Source: Porcincola sp945869225 (GTDB lineage Bacteria > Bacillota > Clostridia > Lachnospirales > Lachnospiraceae). Taken from it: a DNA stretch of 64,000 bases. Below the pieces are notes generated by a model. The model had not been told where the DNA came from. It did no database searches and saw only the letters and a list, made by a program, of their open reading frames with translations. The DNA is taken from contig NZ_JBQKGW010000003.1 of the NCBI RefSeq assembly GCF_052118625.1, positions 62,001 through 126,000 of the forward strand, read 5' to 3'. Each line of letters opens with the position of its first letter. Within the stretch, counting starts at the first letter, position 1. Positions 35,255 to 46,268 of the stretch are shown piece by piece. The translations under genes and the position numbers were made by a program.

Positions 35255-35753
35255 GGACAAGGTCGAGGAGCGTATATCGCAGCTGGCGGAGGAAATCAGC
35301 CGCGATTATGCAGGAAAGACGGTTCATCTGATCGGCATCCTGAAGGGATCGGTCTTCTTCGTATGCGAGCTGGCGAAGAGACTGACAATTCCGGTCACGA
35401 TGGATTTCATGTCGGTTTCCAGCTACGGATCGGGGACAAGGTCAACGGGTGTCGTCAAACTGATCAAGGATCTGGATGATTCGATCATGGACAGAGACGT
35501 ACTCGTTGTGGAGGACATCATTGATTCCGGGCACACGCTGAGCTATCTGCTGAAAAATCTTCAGAGCAGGAAGCCGGCTTCCATAAAGCTCTGCACGCTG
35601 CTGGACAAGCCGGACAGACGGGAATGCGAGGTCTATGTCGACTACCAGGGCTTCCAGATTCCGGACGAGTTCGTCATCGGATACGGGCTGGACTATGACC
35701 AGAGATACCGCAATCTACCGTATATCGGTGTCATGCACCTTGAGGAAGACTGA
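35223..35753 (+). CDS. hpt: Hypoxanthine phosphoribosyltransferase
   Basis: A 176-residue purine salvage enzyme converting hypoxanthine or guanine plus PRPP to IMP or GMP. The PRPP loop is VLVVEDIIDSGHTL, the N-terminal loop is IGILKGSVFFVCEL, and SSYGSGTRSTG is the flexible catalytic loop. GGAGG lies before the ATG inside the tilS coding region, giving translational coupling. PRPP would come from prs at the right edge of the window. Confidence 0.96.
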   Translation: MKENVSVLIPEDKVEERISQLAEEISRDYAGKTVHLIGILKGSVFFVCELAKRLTIPVTMDFMSVSSYGSGTRSTGVVKLIKDLDDSIMDRDVLVVEDIIDSGHTLSYLLKNLQSRKPASIKLCTLLDKPDRRECEVYVDYQGFQIPDEFVIGYGLDYDQRYRNLPYIGVMHLEED

Positions 35754-35855
35754 AAGGCCGGAAGCATCTGCCGCCTGCCGTGAGGGCAGTGATGCATCTG
35801 AAGAGAGCACCCGTCTGAAAGGACGGATATCGGAGACAAAAAGGAGCTACAGGAC

Positions 35856-37667
<1,812 letters not shown>

Positions 37668-37720
37668 CTTGGTGCAGTGTGCGGGCGGAAGGCGGAATTG
37701 AGGAGAAACAGGATCTGGGA

Positions 37721-37754
37721 AGAGGGCGGTGCCGGGTGCGCTGCCCTCTCTTGG
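37721..37754 (+). terminator. Terminator-like hairpin after ftsH
   Basis: AGAGGGC pairs with GCCCTCT around a GC-rich loop, followed by a short CTTGG tail, so termination may be weak. Confidence 0.55.
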
Positions 37755-37838
37755 GCGTGACGGAGCGGAAACGTTACCAGAGCGGACAGCGATCGACGAT
37801 TAGGCGGCTGCCTGAGGCTGCCGGGAAGAGACAACAGC

Positions 37839-39956
37839 GTGACGGGAAAAACATACAGTGAGTCTTTGAAGTGTGCGAAATATGTGATGAACATGCTGCC
37901 TGTGCTGAACACAGACGCATTGTTTTCAGACCTGTCGGAGAATTACGTCACTCCGATGGAGCCGGATGCCGGCGATGAGGTGACGGTCAGAGTCCGGACG
38001 GCCAGGGCGAATGTCGACGAGGTCTGGCTTGTCAGCGGCGGAAAAAAATTGCGCATGCATCTGGAGAAAACAAAGGGGGAATTTGATTATTATAAAACCA
38101 CTTTTGTAATGCCGGACCAGATGCTTCTGTACTATTTTGAGATCTGGAGCGGAAGGACGATGAGCTGTCTGCTGCGCTCCGGCGTGGCGGAAGCGCCGGA
38201 CGAGCATTTCTTCTTCAGGGTCTGTCCGAATTTTCATACGCCTGCCTGGGCGAAGGGGGCGGTGATGTACCAGATTTTCACAGACAGGTTCTGCAACGGA
38301 AGTCCGGCAAACGACCCGCTTACGGACGAATACCGGTACATCGGACAGAATATCCGCCATGTGGATGACTGGAACAGACGTCCGGAGAGCATGGATGTCC
38401 GAAATTTCTATGGCGGCGATCTTGAAGGGGTGCGTCAGAAACTGGATTATCTGCAGAGTCTGGGGGTAGAGGTTCTCTATTTCAACCCGCTGTTTGTCTC
38501 ACCCTCCAATCACAAGTATGATACACAGGATTACGAGCACATCGATCCGCATTTTACCGGGTTTGTGAAGGACGAAGGAGCGCTTCTGACCGACGGACGC
38601 ACGGAGAACCGGGATGCGGAGCGCTATATCTGCCGGACGACAAGGAAAGAAAACCTGGAGGCGGCGGATGCGTACTTTGCGGATTTTGTACGCGAGGTAC
38701 ATGCCAGAGGCATGAAGGTCATCCTGGACGGTGTGTTCAACCACTGCGGATCCTTCAACCGCTGGCTTGACCGGGAACAGATCTATGAGCATTCCGGCGA
38801 ATGGGAGAAGGGGGCTTACATCAGCGCAGACAGCCCGTACCGGCGGTACTTTCATTTTCAGAATGAGAATGCCTGGCCGTACAATGCCACATACGAGGGC
38901 TGGTGGAACCATGACACGCTTCCGAAGCTGAACTACGATGAGTCGCCGGAGCTGGTGGATGCGATTTTAAGGATTGCGGCGAAATGGGTCTCCCCGCCTT
39001 ACTGCGCGGATGGATGGCGCCTTGATGTGGCCGCGGATCTCGGACATTCCGTGGAGTACAACCACCACTTCTGGAGGATGTTCCGGCAGGCTGTGCGGAA
39101 GGCCAATCCGGATGCGCTGATTCTGGCGGAGCACTATGGCTCTGCGTGGGACTGGCTGCTCGGGGATCAGTGGGACAGCATCATGAACTATGACGCGTTC
39201 ATGGAACCGGTGAGCTGGTTCTTCACCGGGATGGAGAAGCACTCGGACGAATACCTGCCCGACCAGGTCGGCAATGCCGACAGCTTTTTCGGGGCGATGC
39301 GGTACCACACCTCCAATATGATGGAGCCTTCGCTGCTCACGGCGATGAACGAGCTCTCCAACCACGACCATTCCCGTTTTCTGACCCGGACGAACCACAA
39401 GGTCGGGAGGGTCGGCAGCTTCAACTATGATGCCGCCTCTGACGGCGTCAGCTGCGGCGTGATGCGGCAGGCGGTCCTTTGTCAGATGACCTGGCCCGGG
39501 GCGCCGACGATCTACTATGGAGATGAGGCCGGCGTCTGCGGCTTCACAGACCCGGACAACCGGAGAACGTATCCATGGGGAAATGAAAATCAGGAGATGA
39601 TCGCCTACACAAGAGATGTCATTGCGATGAGGAGGGCGCATCCGGTACTGCGGACAGGGTCGCTGTGCTATCTGCACGGGGAGCGGAACTGCATCGCCTA
39701 CGCCCGGTTTGACAGCCGCGAGACGGTGATCGTGATCTTCTCGATTCACCCGGAGAATATGATTGTGTCGCTTCCCGTCTGGCAGGCGGAGACGGCGATG
39801 GAGTGCAGCGTCAGGCGTGTATTTCAGACAGACGAGGAGGGCTACAGCCTCGAGGAGAAGGAGCTGGAGGTCAGCAGAGGAAGACTATCTCTGACCCTGG
39901 CACCGATGAGCGCGGAGGTGTTTGTTTATGAGAACCATGAAGGGTCTTACCATTGA
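37839..39956 (+). CDS. GH13 alpha-glucan hydrolase (neopullulanase/cyclomaltodextrinase-like)
   Basis: A 705-residue GH13 enzyme. An N-terminal CBM34-like beta domain (residues 20-135) precedes the barrel with the four conserved regions: DGVFNH, DGWRLDVAAD (nucleophile Asp), LILAEHYG (acid/base Glu) and SNHDHSR; YYGDEAGVCGFTDPDNRR follows. It has no signal peptide, so it hydrolyses imported maltodextrins, cyclodextrins or glycogen in the cytoplasm. The start is uncertain: GTG 37839 is taken, but ATG 37884 or 37890 (MLPVLNTDALF) may be real since neither has a clear ribosome binding site. A degenerate CcpA-like site (GGAAACGTTACCA) lies at about 37769. Its end overlaps murF by 29 bases. Confidence 0.88.
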   Translation: MTGKTYSESLKCAKYVMNMLPVLNTDALFSDLSENYVTPMEPDAGDEVTVRVRTARANVDEVWLVSGGKKLRMHLEKTKGEFDYYKTTFVMPDQMLLYYFEIWSGRTMSCLLRSGVAEAPDEHFFFRVCPNFHTPAWAKGAVMYQIFTDRFCNGSPANDPLTDEYRYIGQNIRHVDDWNRRPESMDVRNFYGGDLEGVRQKLDYLQSLGVEVLYFNPLFVSPSNHKYDTQDYEHIDPHFTGFVKDEGALLTDGRTENRDAERYICRTTRKENLEAADAYFADFVREVHARGMKVILDGVFNHCGSFNRWLDREQIYEHSGEWEKGAYISADSPYRRYFHFQNENAWPYNATYEGWWNHDTLPKLNYDESPELVDAILRIAAKWVSPPYCADGWRLDVAADLGHSVEYNHHFWRMFRQAVRKANPDALILAEHYGSAWDWLLGDQWDSIMNYDAFMEPVSWFFTGMEKHSDEYLPDQVGNADSFFGAMRYHTSNMMEPSLLTAMNELSNHDHSRFLTRTNHKVGRVGSFNYDAASDGVSCGVMRQAVLCQMTWPGAPTIYYGDEAGVCGFTDPDNRRTYPWGNENQEMIAYTRDVIAMRRAHPVLRTGSLCYLHGERNCIAYARFDSRETVIVIFSIHPENMIVSLPVWQAETAMECSVRRVFQTDEEGYSLEEKELEVSRGRLSLTLAPMSAEVFVYENHEGSYH

Positions 39957-41835
39957 ACGGATTGAACAGGTCACGGGCGGTGTTCTCCATATGTCTGTCC
40001 TGACAAAGGCGGGCATCTTTGCAAACTTTGAGCGGGAAACGCTGTGGAAGGGAAGCCCGCGTGCCCGCTGGGGGTTCGGAGCGATGCTTCAGCGGGAGGT
40101 GTCGGATATCGTGACGGACAGCCGGAAGGCAGGGCCGGGCTCGCTCTTCGGGGCCATCCAGGGCGAACGGGTGGATGGACACAGGTTCATCGCGCAGGTC
40201 TTTGACCAGGGGGCGATCTGTGTGCTCTCCGAGCGTGATCTGACGAAGGAGGAGCTGATTTCCGACGCGGCGGTCCAGGCTGCCCAGACTGCGGAAACCG
40301 GTGTCTCGCAGATGTCGGAATGGAAGGAGAATCCGAAGGAAGCCAGGCGGGAACGGTTTGTGCAGTCGATCCAGGGAAGTCCGGAAGAGGAAACCGGTCT
40401 GCTGCATGTCGTAGTGGGGAACACGCCAGCGGGAGCGGGGACATCAGCTTCGGCGTCTGCCGGAGCAGGGAATCCGTCCGCAGCGATTGCGGGAGTGGAA
40501 AAGACAGCTGCGGCACCTGCTGGAGCAGGAAATCCTGCTGCAGCGTCCGGGGAGGGCCTGCCGGCAGGACTGGACAGCGCCGCAGGCGGCCTTGGCATCG
40601 CGCCGGACGGGACAATTCCGAGATTCTGGATCGAGGTGACGGACACGCAGGAAGCGCTCCGGAAGATTGCGGAAGAGTATCTGAAAATCCTGGGCACGCC
40701 GGTCGTGGGGATCACCGGGTCGGTCGGCAAGACAAGCACCAAGGAAATGATTGCCTCTGTGCTTCAGACGCATTACAGGACATTGAAGACGGAGGGCAAC
40801 TTCAACAATGGTCTGGGGCTTCCGCTCACCGTCTTCCATCTTCGGGAGGAGCATGAAATCGCCGTGCTGGAGATGGGCGTCAGTCATTTCGGGGACATGG
40901 ACCAGCTGGCTCAGATCGCCCGGCCGGACACGATGGTGATCACGAATATCGGAACCTGTCATCTGGAGTTTCTGAGGGACCGGGACGGCATCATGCGGGC
41001 AAAGACCGAAGTGTTCCGGTACATGAAGCCGTCAGGACATGTCATCCTGAATGGAAATGATGACAAGCTGCGCACCATCCAGGAAGTAAACGGGAGTAAG
41101 CCGTTTTGGTTTGGAGTCTCTTCCGACACAGAAGGGGCCGGGGACCTGTGTGTCGGGGAGAAGATGGACTATCCGGGAAATCTTCCGGCATCCGGCCTTG
41201 TCTGCGCGGCCGATATCAGACCGCTTGGCTTCGAGGGGACACACTGCACGATCCGGACACCGAAGGGCAGCTTCGAGGTGAAGGTCCCTGTTCCGGGACT
41301 TCACAATGTCTCGAATGCTGCTGCTGCCGCAGCGGTCGGCCTGGTCTGCGGTCTGTCCCTTGAGGAGATCCGGAAAGGAATCGAGTCGGCGGAGACGATC
41401 TCCGGCAGGTTCCGCATCCTGAAGACGGAAGACAGCACCGTGATCGATGACTGCTACAACGCCAATCCGGTGTCGATGAAATCCTCCCTTTCGGTCCTCG
41501 CAGGCGGGAAGCCGGAGAAGGGCCGCCGCGTCGCCATTCTTGGCGATATGGGGGAGCTGGGGGAGGATGAAGCCGCCCTCCACGAAGAGGTCGGCGCGTA
41601 TGCGGCCGGCTGCTGTGACCGCCTGATCGCGGTCGGAGCGCTCTCACGCGGGCTCTATGAGGAGGCGCTTAAGAAAAAGCCGGCGCTTTCGGCCGTCTGG
41701 TACCCGGATGTGGACAGTTTCCTTGAAAAGAAGGATGAGGAAGTGAAGAAGGGCGATGTGGTGCTTGTGAAGGCCAGCCACTTTATGGGATTCTCCAGAA
41801 TTGTGGAGGCACTGGCAAAGTCCGCCAGGGGCTGA
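39928..41835 (+). CDS. murF: UDP-MurNAc-tripeptide--D-Ala-D-Ala ligase with large insert
   Basis: A 635-residue MurF, about 180 residues longer than usual. Domain 1 is seen as VSDIVTDSRKAGPGSLFGAIQGERVDGHRFI and resumes at RFWIEVTDTQEALRKIA; between them lie about 110 extra residues, including an Ala/Gly/Pro-rich tract with repeated PAGAG(N) units. The ATP domain has GITGSVGKTSTKE near residue 261, NFNNGLGLPLT and EMGVSHFGDM, and the C-terminal domain has VIDDCYNANPVSM. All catalytic motifs are intact, so it should add D-Ala-D-Ala in peptidoglycan synthesis. GGAGG sits nine bases before the ATG, inside the GH13 gene. Confidence 0.93.
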   Translation: MRTMKGLTIERIEQVTGGVLHMSVLTKAGIFANFERETLWKGSPRARWGFGAMLQREVSDIVTDSRKAGPGSLFGAIQGERVDGHRFIAQVFDQGAICVLSERDLTKEELISDAAVQAAQTAETGVSQMSEWKENPKEARRERFVQSIQGSPEEETGLLHVVVGNTPAGAGTSASASAGAGNPSAAIAGVEKTAAAPAGAGNPAAASGEGLPAGLDSAAGGLGIAPDGTIPRFWIEVTDTQEALRKIAEEYLKILGTPVVGITGSVGKTSTKEMIASVLQTHYRTLKTEGNFNNGLGLPLTVFHLREEHEIAVLEMGVSHFGDMDQLAQIARPDTMVITNIGTCHLEFLRDRDGIMRAKTEVFRYMKPSGHVILNGNDDKLRTIQEVNGSKPFWFGVSSDTEGAGDLCVGEKMDYPGNLPASGLVCAADIRPLGFEGTHCTIRTPKGSFEVKVPVPGLHNVSNAAAAAAVGLVCGLSLEEIRKGIESAETISGRFRILKTEDSTVIDDCYNANPVSMKSSLSVLAGGKPEKGRRVAILGDMGELGEDEAALHEEVGAYAAGCCDRLIAVGALSRGLYEEALKKKPALSAVWYPDVDSFLEKKDEEVKKGDVVLVKASHFMGFSRIVEALAKSARG

Positions 41836-41892
41836 ATCTCTGAAAGGGGCTGAATCTCTGAAAGGGGCCGTCTCCTGACGGGCCGTCTGACC
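41827..41892 (+). repeat. Tandem repeat across the murF stop
   Basis: AGGGGCTGAATCTCTGAA occurs twice exactly (41827-41844, 41845-41862), then degenerates into AGGGGCCGTCTCCTGAC (41863-41879) and GGGCCGTCTGACC (41880-41892). The first copy holds the murF stop; every copy contains TGA. Confidence 0.85.
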
Positions 41893-41948
41893 ATCGGAGA
41901 GGCCGGCGGACATCGTCTGGGGCTTGAAAGGAAGAAGAGGAGACATAC

Positions 41949-42524
41949 TTGTATATCGTGGCAGGGCTCGGCAATCCGGGCGGAAAATATGAACATACCC
42001 GTCACAACTGCGGGTTCGAGGTGATTGACATCCTGGCGGAGCGGTACCGGATCGAGGTCGGCGACAGAAAATTCAAGGCGCTCTGCGGCAATGGGCTCAT
42101 CGAGGGTCAGAAGGTGCTCCTGATGAAGCCGCAGACCTTCATGAACCTCTCTGGAGAGGCCGTGCAGCAGGCGGTGGCTTTTTACAAGGCGGATCCGGCC
42201 AGCCAGCTGATTGTGCTGTACGATGACATCAGCCTTGAGCCGGGCACCATCCGGATCCGGGAGAAGGGATCGGCCGGCGGGCACAACGGCATCAAGAACA
42301 TCATCCAGATGCTGGGAGATGATCATTTTCTGCGGATCAAGATCGGCACAGGCGGCAAGCCGGAGGGCTGGGATCTGGCGGACTATGTGCTGGGACGCTT
42401 TCCTTCCTCCGTTCAGGTGACGATGACAGAGGCCTTCGAGCGCGCATCGCGCGCGGCGGCGGCGCTGATGACGGAGCCTGCGGAGAGGGTGATGAGCGAG
42501 TATAACCGGAAGGTTTCGATATGA
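41949..42524 (+). CDS. pth: Peptidyl-tRNA hydrolase
   Basis: A 191-residue Pth that recycles peptidyl-tRNA released from ribosomes. Signature segments are VAGLGNPGGKYEHTRHNCGFE with the catalytic His, KPQTFMNLSGEAV, and LYDDISLEPGTIRIR with the catalytic Asp, plus GSAGGHNGIKNII. The start is a TTG preceded by GAAGAGGAGACATAC; there is no in-frame ATG nearby. The stop overlaps the mfd start (ATGATGA), so pth and mfd are translationally coupled, the common arrangement in Firmicutes. Confidence 0.95.
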   Translation: MYIVAGLGNPGGKYEHTRHNCGFEVIDILAERYRIEVGDRKFKALCGNGLIEGQKVLLMKPQTFMNLSGEAVQQAVAFYKADPASQLIVLYDDISLEPGTIRIREKGSAGGHNGIKNIIQMLGDDHFLRIKIGTGGKPEGWDLADYVLGRFPSSVQVTMTEAFERASRAAAALMTEPAERVMSEYNRKVSI

Positions 42525-45500
42525 TGAAGGCACTTTACGCCCCGATGCTGGAGCTGGAGCAGTTCCGGCGGCTTCGGGACGATCTGAAAAAAACAGCCGG
42601 CATGCATCTGGTTTCCGGCTGCATTGATTCCCAGAAGACCCATCTGATCGCATGTCTGTCGCAGGACTATCCGGTCTCGATGATCATCGCATCCAATGAT
42701 CTGCGGGCGAGGGAGATCTACGAGAATTACCAGCTGTTCAGCAGCCATGTTCTGCTGTACCCGGCAAGGGATGTCCTGTTTTTCCAGGCGGATGTTCAGA
42801 GTATGCAGCTGACAACGGAGAGAGTCAGGGTCATGAAGGCCCTGGCTTCTTCGTCGTCTGAGGATTCCGGGGGAAACGGACTCACGGTGATCGTCACGCT
42901 TCCGGCGCTGATGAGCCACTGCATGCCGGCGGAGCGCTGGGTGGATGCGATCCGGTCCTTCAGCGAGGGAGACGAGATCAGCCTGACAGAGGAGCAGCAG
43001 GAGCTGTCAAGAATCGGCTATGAAAAATGCGAGGAGGTGCAGCAGCCCGGACAGTATGCGGTCAGGGGCGGCATTCTTGATATCTATCCGCTGACGGAGG
43101 AGAATCCTGTCCGGATCGAGCTGTGGGGAGATGAGATCGACTCAATCCGAAGCTTCGACGCGCAGTCGCAGCGGACGATCGACAACATTGCCTCTGTCTA
43201 TGTGTATCCGGCGGCCGAGTTCGTGACGACGGACGAGATTACCCGTGAGGGCCTTCTGCGGCTTTCAAAGGAGACGGCAAAGGTTTCAAAGAAGTTCCGT
43301 GACCGGCACATGAGCGAGGAGGCCTTCCGGGTGTCCGAAATCCTGAACGTGGCGAAGGAACGCCTCGAGGACTTCGGCGACACGACGGTCATGGAAGGGT
43401 TCTGCGATTACTTTTATCCGGATGCTGTGTCGCTGCTTGATTATTTCCCCGCAAACACGCCGGTCTTCATCGATGAGCCGGCGAAGGCGGAGGAGAGCGC
43501 GAAGGAGACGGAGGCGGAATTTCAGGACAGCATCACGCACCGGATGGAAAAAGGGTATGCGGTGCCGGGGCAGGCAGACATTCTGTTTACGCCCAAGCAG
43601 ATCATCAGCCGCCTCTCTGAGCGCCATCTGTGCGGACTCAGCATCACGACAGGTGGGAAAAATGGATTTCCGGATGGTGAAAAATATGATATTTCCGCCG
43701 CCGGGACCGGAAGCTACAACAGCGATTTTTCGATGCTGATCAAGGATCTGGAGCATTATCGCAAAAACCGCTGGCGGGTTGTGCTGCTGTCGGCTTCCAG
43801 AACGAGGGGAAAGCGCCTGGCACAGGACATCACCGGGCGGGACATTCCGGCATTCTATTCGGAGGACACAGACAGGGAGCTGAAGGGCGGTGAGATCATG
43901 ATCACCGCGGGGGCCTCCCACCGGGGATATGAGTACCCGATGCTGAAATTCGCCGTCCTGTCCGAGAGCGATATCTTCGGGACTCAGAACCGCAAGCCGG
44001 CGCGGAAAAAGAAGTATCAGGGAAAGACCATCGCGTCGTTCACGGATCTTCATCCGGGCGACTATGTGGTCCATGAGAACCATGGCATCGGCGTCTATCG
44101 GGGTGTCGAGAAGGTTACGGTGGACGGCGTCCAGAAGGATTACATGAAGATCGAGTACGCCGGCGGGTCGAACCTCTATGTCCTGGCGACGCAGCTCGAC
44201 ATGATCCAGAAGTATGCGGATGCGGACAGCAAGGCGCCGAAGATCTCAAAGCTTGGCGGGACGGAGTGGACCCGGACCAAGGGACGTGTGAAGGCAGCGG
44301 TCGAGGAGGTCGCGCAGGAGCTGGTCGACCTGTACGCGGTCCGACAGAATCAGAAGGGCCATTCATTTCCGCCGGACAACGAATGGCAGCATGAATTCGA
44401 GGAGCTGTTTCCATATGAGGAGACGCAGGATCAGCTGCAGGCGATTGCGGACACCAAGAAAGACATGGAGTCGGACAAGATCATGGATCGGCTTGTCTGC
44501 GGGGACGTCGGTTACGGCAAGACGGAGATTGCGATCCGTGCCGCATTCAAAGCCGTGCAGGATGGAAAACAGGTTGCCTACCTGGTGCCGACAACCATCC
44601 TGGCGCAGCAGCACTACAATACCTTCACGCAGCGCATGAAGGATTATCCGGTCAATGTCGGGCTTCTCTGCCGCTTCCGCTCGAAGTCTGAGCAGGCGCA
44701 GACAATCCGGGATCTGAAGGAGGGCGTGTGCGACATTGTCATCGGGACGCACCGGCTTCTGTCGAAGGATGTGCAGTTTCACAGCCTTGGTCTCCTCGTC
44801 ATCGACGAGGAGCAGCGCTTCGGCGTGACGCACAAAGAGAAGATCAAGGAAATGAAAAAGAATGTCGATGTCCTGACGCTGACGGCGACGCCGATCCCGC
44901 GTACGCTGCACATGAGTCTGGTCGGCATCCGCGACATGAGCGTGCTGGAGGAAGCGCCGCAGGACAGACTGCCGGTTCAGACATTTGTCATGGAGTACAG
45001 CGAGGAGACCATCCGCGAGGCAATCTCAAGGGAAATGGCGCGCGGGGGACAGGTTTACCTGGTTTACAATCATGTATCGACAATATCCGATATGGCGAAA
45101 CGCGTGCAGGATATGGTGCCGTCGGCGCGTGTCTCCTACGCGCACGGGCGCATGAACGCGGAGCAGATCGAGGACATCATGTATGACTTCGTGAACGGGG
45201 ATGTGGATGTGCTGGTCACGACGACCATCATCGAGACCGGACTCGACATCGCGAATGTCAACACGATCATCATCTGCGACGCGGACCGCATGGGGCTTTC
45301 GCAGCTTTATCAGCTGCGCGGAAGAGTCGGGCGGTCGAACCGGACGGCCTATGCGTTCCTGATGTACCGCAGGAACAAGCTTCTGAAGGAAACGGCTGAA
45401 AAGCGGCTCTCGGCTATCCGGGAGTACACAGAGCTGGGATCCGGCTTCCGCATCGCGATGCGGGATCTGGAGATCCGGGGCGCCGGCAACATGCTCGGCA

Positions 45501-46075
45501 AGGCGCAGAGCGGACACATGGCGGAGGTCGGGTACGACCTCTACTGCAAGCTGCTGAACGAGTCGGTCATGGCGCTGAAGGGAGAGAATACCGAATCGAC
45601 AGAATTCGATACATCCATTGACCTCGACGTCGATGCCTTCATTCCGCCCGCCTATGTGCCGAACGAGGTGCAGAAGCTGAACCTCTACAAGCGGATCGCC
45701 TCGATCAGCACACAGGATGAATATGAGGACATGCTGGACGAGCTGATGGACCGGTTCGGAGAGCCTCCGAAAAGTGTCCAGAGCCTTCTGGCAATTGCCC
45801 TGCTCAAGGCGCGGGCACACGCGCTGGGCATCACGGAGCTGACGCAGAAGGATGATGAGATCCATCTGGTCTTCTATGAGAAGGCGAAGATCAGTCCGGA
45901 CAAGGTCGGCGGCTTTCTGAAAAACAGCCGGGGACGGTTCCGCTTTGTGGTTGGCAAAAAACCGTATTTCGCCTGCCAGCTGGCAAAGAAAAACGGGAAG
46001 CGGGAGGATGTCCTTCAGGCTGCAGGCCGGATGCTGACGGAAGTGAAGGACGGGATGCTCGACCTGCCGCTGTGA
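42521..46075 (+). CDS. mfd: Transcription-repair coupling factor Mfd
   Basis: A 1184-residue full-length Mfd. A UvrB-like N-terminal module (QYAVRGGILDIYPLTEENPVRIELWGDEIDSI) leads to the RNA polymerase-interacting domain (DYVVHENHGIGVYRG). The RecG-like motor has Walker A GDVGYGKTE near residue 663, DEEQRFGV near 760, TATPIPRTL and LRGRVGRS, followed by the C-terminal autoinhibitory TRCF domain. It removes RNA polymerase stalled at lesions and recruits UvrA. Either ATG 42521 or ATG 42524 could initiate. Confidence 0.97.
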   Translation: MMKALYAPMLELEQFRRLRDDLKKTAGMHLVSGCIDSQKTHLIACLSQDYPVSMIIASNDLRAREIYENYQLFSSHVLLYPARDVLFFQADVQSMQLTTERVRVMKALASSSSEDSGGNGLTVIVTLPALMSHCMPAERWVDAIRSFSEGDEISLTEEQQELSRIGYEKCEEVQQPGQYAVRGGILDIYPLTEENPVRIELWGDEIDSIRSFDAQSQRTIDNIASVYVYPAAEFVTTDEITREGLLRLSKETAKVSKKFRDRHMSEEAFRVSEILNVAKERLEDFGDTTVMEGFCDYFYPDAVSLLDYFPANTPVFIDEPAKAEESAKETEAEFQDSITHRMEKGYAVPGQADILFTPKQIISRLSERHLCGLSITTGGKNGFPDGEKYDISAAGTGSYNSDFSMLIKDLEHYRKNRWRVVLLSASRTRGKRLAQDITGRDIPAFYSEDTDRELKGGEIMITAGASHRGYEYPMLKFAVLSESDIFGTQNRKPARKKKYQGKTIASFTDLHPGDYVVHENHGIGVYRGVEKVTVDGVQKDYMKIEYAGGSNLYVLATQLDMIQKYADADSKAPKISKLGGTEWTRTKGRVKAAVEEVAQELVDLYAVRQNQKGHSFPPDNEWQHEFEELFPYEETQDQLQAIADTKKDMESDKIMDRLVCGDVGYGKTEIAIRAAFKAVQDGKQVAYLVPTTILAQQHYNTFTQRMKDYPVNVGLLCRFRSKSEQAQTIRDLKEGVCDIVIGTHRLLSKDVQFHSLGLLVIDEEQRFGVTHKEKIKEMKKNVDVLTLTATPIPRTLHMSLVGIRDMSVLEEAPQDRLPVQTFVMEYSEETIREAISREMARGGQVYLVYNHVSTISDMAKRVQDMVPSARVSYAHGRMNAEQIEDIMYDFVNGDVDVLVTTTIIETGLDIANVNTIIICDADRMGLSQLYQLRGRVGRSNRTAYAFLMYRRNKLLKETAEKRLSAIREYTELGSGFRIAMRDLEIRGAGNMLGKAQSGHMAEVGYDLYCKLLNESVMALKGENTESTEFDTSIDLDVDAFIPPAYVPNEVQKLNLYKRIASISTQDEYEDMLDELMDRFGEPPKSVQSLLAIALLKARAHALGITELTQKDDEIHLVFYEKAKISPDKVGGFLKNSRGRFRFVVGKKPYFACQLAKKNGKREDVLQAAGRMLTEVKDGMLDLPL

Positions 46076-46110
46076 CCGGGGAGACAGCCGCGCCTCCTCC
46101 TTCGAAACGG

Positions 46111-46139
46111 TTGCAGACCGAATATGGATTCGGTATAAT
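46111..46139 (+). promoter_or_regulatory. Promoter TTGCAG-17-TATAAT
   Basis: TTGCAG at 46111-46116 and TATAAT at 46134-46139 with 17-base spacing drive the foldase lipoprotein gene, with a leader of about 120 bases. Confidence 0.8.
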
Positions 46140-46268
46140 TAACAGGTTCTTATCAAAGTTTAAATACCACCGGCTGATGAGGGTGGAGGACCCCGGGGAA
46201 AGGGAAGCCTCCATGTGTATGGGATGTGTTTTCCGCCGGCGGGATAGAGATCTGGAGGATTCAGAGCC

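Noticed and set aside
37769..37781. CcpA (cre) site GGAAACGTTACCA before the GH13 gene
   Set aside because: Three mismatches to the 14-base cre consensus are too many to list it as a site, though the position is plausible.
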